NCBI GenBank assembly: GCA_023269935.1
Contig: JAGDXC010000010.1
Span: 1-64,000 of the forward strand
Source of the DNA: Thermocladium sp.
Lineage (GTDB): Archaea; Thermoproteota; Thermoprotei; Thermoproteales; Thermocladiaceae
Reading direction: 5' to 3'
DNA length: 64,000 bases
Below the pieces are notes generated by a model. It saw nothing but the letters and a program-made list of their open reading frames with translations, did not search any database and was not told where the DNA came from. The position numbers were made by a program, and so were the translations under genes. Positions 59,581 through 64,000 of the stretch are shown one piece after another. The first letter of the stretch is position 1. Each line of letters starts with the position of its first letter.

Positions 59581-60572
59581 GCGCAATAAAGGCCATTAAT
59601 TTAACGAAAAGGTACGGAACGCTAGTTGCAGTTGATCACATAAATTTCGAGGTATCGATTGGGGAAATATTCGGTCTGCTCGGTCCCAATGGAGCTGGCA
59701 AAAGCACTACAATAGGTATGCTGACCACGCTAGTTAAGCCCACAGAGGGTACGGCCTTGGTTAATGGCTATGACATAGTGAAGCAAGCGTCGAAAGTTAG
59801 ACAATCAATAGGAGTTGTTTTACAGGAGTACACGGCCGATGAAGACTTAACGGGATGGGAAAACCTAATGCTAGCGGCATCATTGTATGGCATTCCAAAG
59901 AACGTCGCCAAGGAACGAGCGAAGGAATTGTTAGATATGGTTGAATTAACGTCGGCTGCTAATAAAAAAGTGGAAAACTACTCCGGAGGCATGAGGAGGC
60001 GGCTCGAGATAGCCATGGGGCTAATAAATAGGCCTCGCATACTTTTCCTTGATGAACCAACATTAGGATTAGATGTGCAGACCAGAGCAGCTATCTGGTC
60101 CTATATAACCAAGTTAAAGACCGAGTATAATATGACCATTCTAGTGACCACTCATTACCTAGAGGAGGCAGATGCCTATTGTGATAGGATAGCTATAATA
60201 GATAGGGGCAAGATAGCCAGGATAGGCACTCCTAAGGAATTGAAGGAGAGTTTAGGAGGGGACATAGTTACCCTGCAAATAGTGGGCGACATTGATCTTG
60301 CAAAGGAAATAATAGCCAGCATGGATGGCGCTGGCGAGATGCGTGTCGCTGGGGATACCATATGGATGAGCGTGAAGGATGGAGGATACATGGCTCCAAA
60401 AATATTGGAGTCTCTGAATAAGAATGGCATAAAGGTATTGAAAATATCAATAACGCAGCCAACTATGGATGAGGTCTACATGAAGTACACAGGCAAGAGT
60501 CTCCGGGAAGAACAATCAAATTGGGAGGAAGCTTTTTCAACTATGAGAACCATAAGAAAGGCGAGATCATAA
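59577..60572 (+). CDS. ABC exporter ATPase (DrrA/antibiotic-type)
   Basis: A 331-residue ATPase of the ABC-2 exporter class. Walker A is LLGPNGAGKSTTIG, the Q-loop is VVLQEYTADEDLTGWENLM, the signature is YSGGMRRRLEIAMG, Walker B is ILFLDEPTLGLD and the switch His is VTTHYLEEAD. The C-terminal 90 residues form the DrrA-type extension. It is translationally coupled with padR (four-base overlap), and its TAA overlaps the ATG of the permease gene. Exporters of this type move lipids, drugs or toxins. Confidence 0.92.
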   Translation: MSAIKAINLTKRYGTLVAVDHINFEVSIGEIFGLLGPNGAGKSTTIGMLTTLVKPTEGTALVNGYDIVKQASKVRQSIGVVLQEYTADEDLTGWENLMLAASLYGIPKNVAKERAKELLDMVELTSAANKKVENYSGGMRRRLEIAMGLINRPRILFLDEPTLGLDVQTRAAIWSYITKLKTEYNMTILVTTHYLEEADAYCDRIAIIDRGKIARIGTPKELKESLGGDIVTLQIVGDIDLAKEIIASMDGAGEMRVAGDTIWMSVKDGGYMAPKILESLNKNGIKVLKISITQPTMDEVYMKYTGKSLREEQSNWEEAFSTMRTIRKARS

Positions 60573-61438
60573 TGGAGAAGCAAGATCTTAGCCCACTTCA
60601 TGGATTATGGGCATTAACCAATAGGGAGCTTAAGAAGTGGTATAAAGCACCATTCATACTGCTCTTATCATTAGTTCAGCCAGTGCTTTGGTTAGGACTA
60701 TTCGGTAAGGCAATGAATATAGGCAACATGTTTACATCGGGGCTTAACATTCCCGGGCTCAATATACCGAAGCAAGTGATTGATCAAATAGGGACTGAGC
60801 TCATAAAGAACACATTTGGAACATCGGATTACTTCTCATTCTTGGCGGCAGGCATGTTATCCTTCATAGTATTATTCACGTCAATGAATAGCGGTATGAT
60901 GATTGTATGGGATAGGAGACTTGGATTCCTCAATAAATTATTGACAACTCCTGTATCTCGTGGATCCATAATAATGGGTAAGGTACTATCTGCAGTAATA
61001 AGATCCCTAGTTCAAGCCACAATAGTCCTCGTAATAGCCGTACTGCTCGGCATGCAGTTCAAGCCGGGCTTATCGGCGCTGGATATAGCTGGAACATATG
61101 CCGCGCTATTCCTAATGTCGCTTGGTTTATCGTCATTATTCATAATGCTCGCTTTAAGATCAACGAGTTGGGAATCCCAAATGGCCATAATGAACCTACT
61201 TAATTTGCCGCTATTATTCGCCAGTAATTCATTCTATCCAGTTAAGTTAATGCCATCATGGCTGAAGCCAATAGTTGAGATTAACCCCATAAGTTATGCT
61301 AACGATATATCCAGGCAATTATTGCTGGGCGCAACGGGCATGACTAGCATATGGTTTGATTTCGCGTTCCTAATAGCGTTTGCAGCAATATTCTCAGCAC
61401 TTGGCATAGTGCTTTCATGGAGATTCCTCAATTCATAA
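60572..61438 (+). CDS. ABC-2 type permease
   Basis: A 289-residue membrane protein of the ABC-2 family with about six helices. Residues 10-45 (LWALTNRELKKWYKAPFILL) form the amphipathic coupling region. NSGMMIVWDRRLGFLNKLLTTPVSRGSI is the family's cytosolic linker (seen in two parts), and SFYPVKLMPSWLKPIVEINPISY is the C-terminal hallmark. The start is ATG at 60572, sharing bases with the TAA of the ATPase; the longer open frame from 60521 is inside that gene. It works with the preceding ATPase. Confidence 0.9.
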   Translation: MEKQDLSPLHGLWALTNRELKKWYKAPFILLLSLVQPVLWLGLFGKAMNIGNMFTSGLNIPGLNIPKQVIDQIGTELIKNTFGTSDYFSFLAAGMLSFIVLFTSMNSGMMIVWDRRLGFLNKLLTTPVSRGSIIMGKVLSAVIRSLVQATIVLVIAVLLGMQFKPGLSALDIAGTYAALFLMSLGLSSLFIMLALRSTSWESQMAIMNLLNLPLLFASNSFYPVKLMPSWLKPIVEINPISYANDISRQLLLGATGMTSIWFDFAFLIAFAAIFSALGIVLSWRFLNS

Positions 61439-61560
61439 AATTAAATAATGATCTGCGTTCCATTTAAGTAGCTGCCTTTAATTTGTATCAGAGGAGATTC
61501 ATCGCTTTTTGGTCATATGGTTCGGAAAAATTATTAACCCATATTATTGACGGTTCATGA

Positions 61561-63294
61561 ATGTCAGATAAGCTAAACGACTTATTAGCAAGGAGGGGGT
61601 TTTATTGGCAGAGCTTCGATGCATATAAGGGTATGGTTGAGGCCGGTGGGTTCTATGATTATGGCCCTCTTGGAGTTGGTTTAAAGAGAAATATAATGAA
61701 TAAATGGTACAAGACATTCATTGTGCCTTATATGGATTTCACAATAGAGGTAGAGACTCCAATAATCATGCCTAAAATAGTCTTTGAGGCAAGTGGACAT
61801 TTAGAGAATTTCACGGATTTTCTAGTTACTTGCAATAAATGTGGACGTAAGTATAGGGCTGATCATTTAGTGGAGGACGAGTTACGTAAGAAGGGAATAA
61901 AGATAAAGACCGAAGGGCTTGATGAGCAGCATCTCGATGAATTAATTTCACGATATGGGATAAGGTGCCCCAATTGCGGTGGTGATTTAGGTAATGTTCA
62001 ACGCTTTAATTTATTGTTTCAAACGGTTATTGGCCCCTATAGCAATAATTTAGGTTTCATTAGGCCTGAAACGGCGCAGGGAATGTTTATTGATTTCGCT
62101 AAGCTCTATGAATTATCAAATAGACGACTACCATTAGCGGTGGCTCAAATGGGTAAAGTCGGGAGAAATGAGATATCTCCACGGCAGGGACTAGTTAGAT
62201 TACGGGAGTTCTCTCAAATGGAGATAGAGTTATTCTTTGATCCGCAATCATCATCTTGCCCTTACTTGGATGATGTGCGGGACGTCAAGATACGCATATT
62301 GCCGGAGACCGATGTAGCGAATGGTCTCGACTCTCCTCGTGAGGTGGGCATAAAGGAGGCTGTTGAGAGGGGATACATAGTTAATGAATGGATGGGATTC
62401 TATATGGGATTAGCCACAATATTTCTAAATGAGTTAGGGATTCCTCTCGATAAGCAATTATTCATTGCTAAATTACCGGAGGAACGCGCTCATTACGCTA
62501 AGGCCGTTTTTGATCAAGTAGTTTTAACTGATAGATTCGGTTGGTTAGAGGTTAGCGGCCACGCTTATAGGACTGATTATGATTTATCTCGGCACGCTAA
62601 GTATAGTGGCCAAGATCTAGGCGCATATAGAGATCTAGAGACGCCGCGCATTGAGAAGATTGTGAAATTATCCCCTAATCCGGTCAAGATAAAGGAGAGA
62701 TTCGGGAATGATGCGGGAAGAATAATTAAGTATATACATGATAATGCAGAAAAAGTATTAAATGACATAGAGACTATTGGTAAATCCATTTTCGGGGAAT
62801 TCGAAATAACTAGGGAATTGGTATATATAAGCGAGCAGGAGAGGAAGATATTCAGGGAGAGATTCATACCTCACGTGATAGAGCCATCATTTGGAATAGA
62901 TAGATTATTATATGTAACATTAGAGAATGCCTATACTGAGAGGAACGGTAAGCCTCTGCTTAAGTTGCCCCCCGATATAGCTCCAATAAAGGTAGCTGTG
63001 CTTCCATTAATTAAGAAGGATCCATATCCAGCCATAGGTAAAAGGATCTGGTCTATGCTTGTATCCAATGGGATAGAGGCAGTCTACGATGATGGCGACA
63101 CGATAGGCTCAAGATACGTTAAATACGATGAAGAGGGGGTTCCATTTGCAATAACCATAGATGATCAAACGCCCAAGGATAACACAGTCACATTAAGGGA
63201 GAGAGATACCACAGCACAAGTGAGGATAGCCATTGACTCATTGGTGAGCGATGTCTTATCAAGGATAAATAGAACAAGAAAAGCTCCCCCTTAA
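61561..63294 (+). CDS. glyS: Glycyl-tRNA synthetase (eukaryal/archaeal alpha2 type)
   Basis: A 577-residue class II synthetase. Motif 2 appears as FIRPETAQGMFIDFA and motif 3 as VIEPSFGIDRLLYVTLE. A zinc-binding insertion has CNKCGRKY and CPNCGG. The C-terminal anticodon-binding domain begins near IAPIKVAVLPL. This is the single-chain alpha2 enzyme used by archaea and eukaryotes. TATA-like AAAAATTATTA lies about 29 bases before the ATG. The trmI gene follows 113 bases later. Confidence 0.95.
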   Translation: MSDKLNDLLARRGFYWQSFDAYKGMVEAGGFYDYGPLGVGLKRNIMNKWYKTFIVPYMDFTIEVETPIIMPKIVFEASGHLENFTDFLVTCNKCGRKYRADHLVEDELRKKGIKIKTEGLDEQHLDELISRYGIRCPNCGGDLGNVQRFNLLFQTVIGPYSNNLGFIRPETAQGMFIDFAKLYELSNRRLPLAVAQMGKVGRNEISPRQGLVRLREFSQMEIELFFDPQSSSCPYLDDVRDVKIRILPETDVANGLDSPREVGIKEAVERGYIVNEWMGFYMGLATIFLNELGIPLDKQLFIAKLPEERAHYAKAVFDQVVLTDRFGWLEVSGHAYRTDYDLSRHAKYSGQDLGAYRDLETPRIEKIVKLSPNPVKIKERFGNDAGRIIKYIHDNAEKVLNDIETIGKSIFGEFEITRELVYISEQERKIFRERFIPHVIEPSFGIDRLLYVTLENAYTERNGKPLLKLPPDIAPIKVAVLPLIKKDPYPAIGKRIWSMLVSNGIEAVYDDGDTIGSRYVKYDEEGVPFAITIDDQTPKDNTVTLRERDTTAQVRIAIDSLVSDVLSRINRTRKAPP

Positions 63295-63407
63295 ATTTAT
63301 CGGCTCCATCCGAAGGGCTTAACTTCATCAGAGGCTTGACATTTTGGGATTCATTGATTAATAGTAAAGTTAATAGATAAATTGGCAATGCGGGAGGAGA
63401 GGCTTTA

Positions 63408-64000
63408 ATGGGCGAGGAACAGAGCGATATTATAATGGAGGGAAACTATGTTCTTCTATTCTTTAGTGATACAATTAATTATGTGGTTAAGGCGCGCCGA
63501 GACTCTATATTCAATACAATAAGGGGACGCATTAGGGGTGATCAAATAGTTGGGGCACATTATGGTGATAAGGTCTCGACTAACTTGGGCTACGTATTCA
63601 CCTTAAGTCGGCCAGATATAGTTGACATATTAATGAAACAGCGCCGAGCAACCCAACCCATATACCCTAAGGATGCCGCCATAATAATAACATACTGCAA
63701 TATAATTCCCGGGTCCAAGGTATTGGAAGCCGGCATGGGTAGCGCTTATCTGACCAGCATGCTTGCTATGCATGTAATGCCAACCGGCAAAGTAGTCACT
63801 TATGAACGAAATGCGAATTATATACGGATAGCCGAGAAAACATTAAGGGAAATGGGCGTGCATCAATATGTGGAGGTACGGAATCAAGACTTAGCTGACG
63901 CTAAATTAAGTGAGCTTTATGATGCTGCAATACTAGATGTGGCTGAGCCATGGTCTTTATTGGATGTAGTGGTAAACTCATTAAAGCATGGCTCCAATGT
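63408..64000 (+). CDS. trmI: tRNA (adenine-57/58-N1) methyltransferase TrmI, 5' part
   Basis: An open frame that runs off the window, so only about 197 residues are visible. The N-terminal beta domain (LLFFSDTINYVVKARRDSIF, then GDQIVGAHYGDKVSTNLGYV) is followed by IYPKDAAIIITYCNIIPGSK and the SAM motif VLEAGMGSAYLTSMLA. These are TrmI features. The enzyme methylates A57/A58 in the tRNA T-loop and helps thermal stability. It has a leader with a strong GGGAGGAG site 8-15 bases before the ATG. Its 3' end lies beyond the window. Confidence 0.92.
   Translation, partial: MGEEQSDIIMEGNYVLLFFSDTINYVVKARRDSIFNTIRGRIRGDQIVGAHYGDKVSTNLGYVFTLSRPDIVDILMKQRRATQPIYPKDAAIIITYCNIIPGSKVLEAGMGSAYLTSMLAMHVMPTGKVVTYERNANYIRIAEKTLREMGVHQYVEVRNQDLADAKLSELYDAAILDVAEPWSLLDVVVNSLKHGSN

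Noticed and set aside
1..64000. CRISPR arrays, rRNA genes or an integrated virus
   Set aside because: No regularly spaced repeats, no rRNA-like conserved sequence and no integrase or viral genes were recognised.

Overview
The window looks like a stretch of chromosome from a hyperthermophilic or thermoacidophilic crenarchaeon. The best guess is Thermoproteales, in the Caldivirga/Vulcanisaeta/Thermocladium neighbourhood; that placement is inference. The archaeal character itself is seen directly: uS12, the Rpb4-type RNA polymerase subunit, an Sm-like protein, archaeal-type SAM synthetase, TiaS, NucS, the XPB-Bax1 pair, ThiD-ThiN, DUF460 and DUF655. Many genes start about 24-31 bases after a TATA-like element and so look leaderless. 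Shine-Dalgarno-like G-rich motifs occur mainly inside operons or before the few genes with a leader.

Layout. 0.3-9 kb: an unknown protein, DUF3501-rubrerythrin, an AbrB-PhoU regulator, ThiD-ThiN, uS12, a cytosolic TroA-fold protein, an Lrp/AsnC regulator and an MTA/SAH deaminase. 9-19 kb: UppP-like phosphatase, a histidine phosphatase, guaB-guaA, a Tat-exported molybdopterin oxidoreductase with a membrane partner, PRPP synthetase, a NuoH-NuoI-zinc-finger operon and a sugar nucleotidyltransferase. 19-25 kb: XPB-Bax1, a tRNA-like RNA, TiaS, a cation diffusion facilitator behind two perfect palindromes, and NucS. 25-33 kb: SIMPL protein, UbiD decarboxylase, an atypical SDR, NAD kinase overlapping a Nob1-like PIN protein, DUF655-RpoF, and an aminotransferase-SerA serine operon. 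33-46 kb: a universal stress protein, a 1-kb graveyard of transposon ends, a Clp-fold protease, RNase Z, KsgA, a transporter, a ferredoxin, a threonine-synthase-like pseudoenzyme fused to a winged helix, a pyruvoyl decarboxylase, Sm protein-SAM synthetase and DUF460. 46-64 kb: a methyltransferase, the methylmalonyl-CoA mutase large subunit, a tungstate/molybdate ABC transporter, a FixCXAB electron-transfer-flavoprotein operon with small unknown genes on either side, an HTH-CBS regulator, a second transporter, a UbiA prenyltransferase, a PadR-ABC exporter operon, glycyl-tRNA synthetase and the start of TrmI.

How the genes fit together. The Fix/ETF cluster, NuoHI and the UbiA prenyltransferase all point to quinone-linked electron transfer. 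The WtpABC-like transporter could feed the molybdopterin enzyme. UbiD may belong to the archaeal modified mevalonate route. The aminotransferase and SerA form a serine module.

The strongest non-genic signal is a large set of decayed IS200/IS605 (TnpB) 3' ends in most of the larger intergenic gaps, with no intact transposase anywhere. I see two families: type A (a GCCTCGCC / GGCGGGGAGG hairpin ending in TCAG) and type B (ending in GTTCAC or a close variant). They include a 104-bp near-identical inverted pair 15 kb apart. The most unusual protein is the threonine-synthase-like regulator at 39736-40881, in which the PLP lysine has been replaced by methionine. No CRISPR array, rRNA or complete tRNA was seen.
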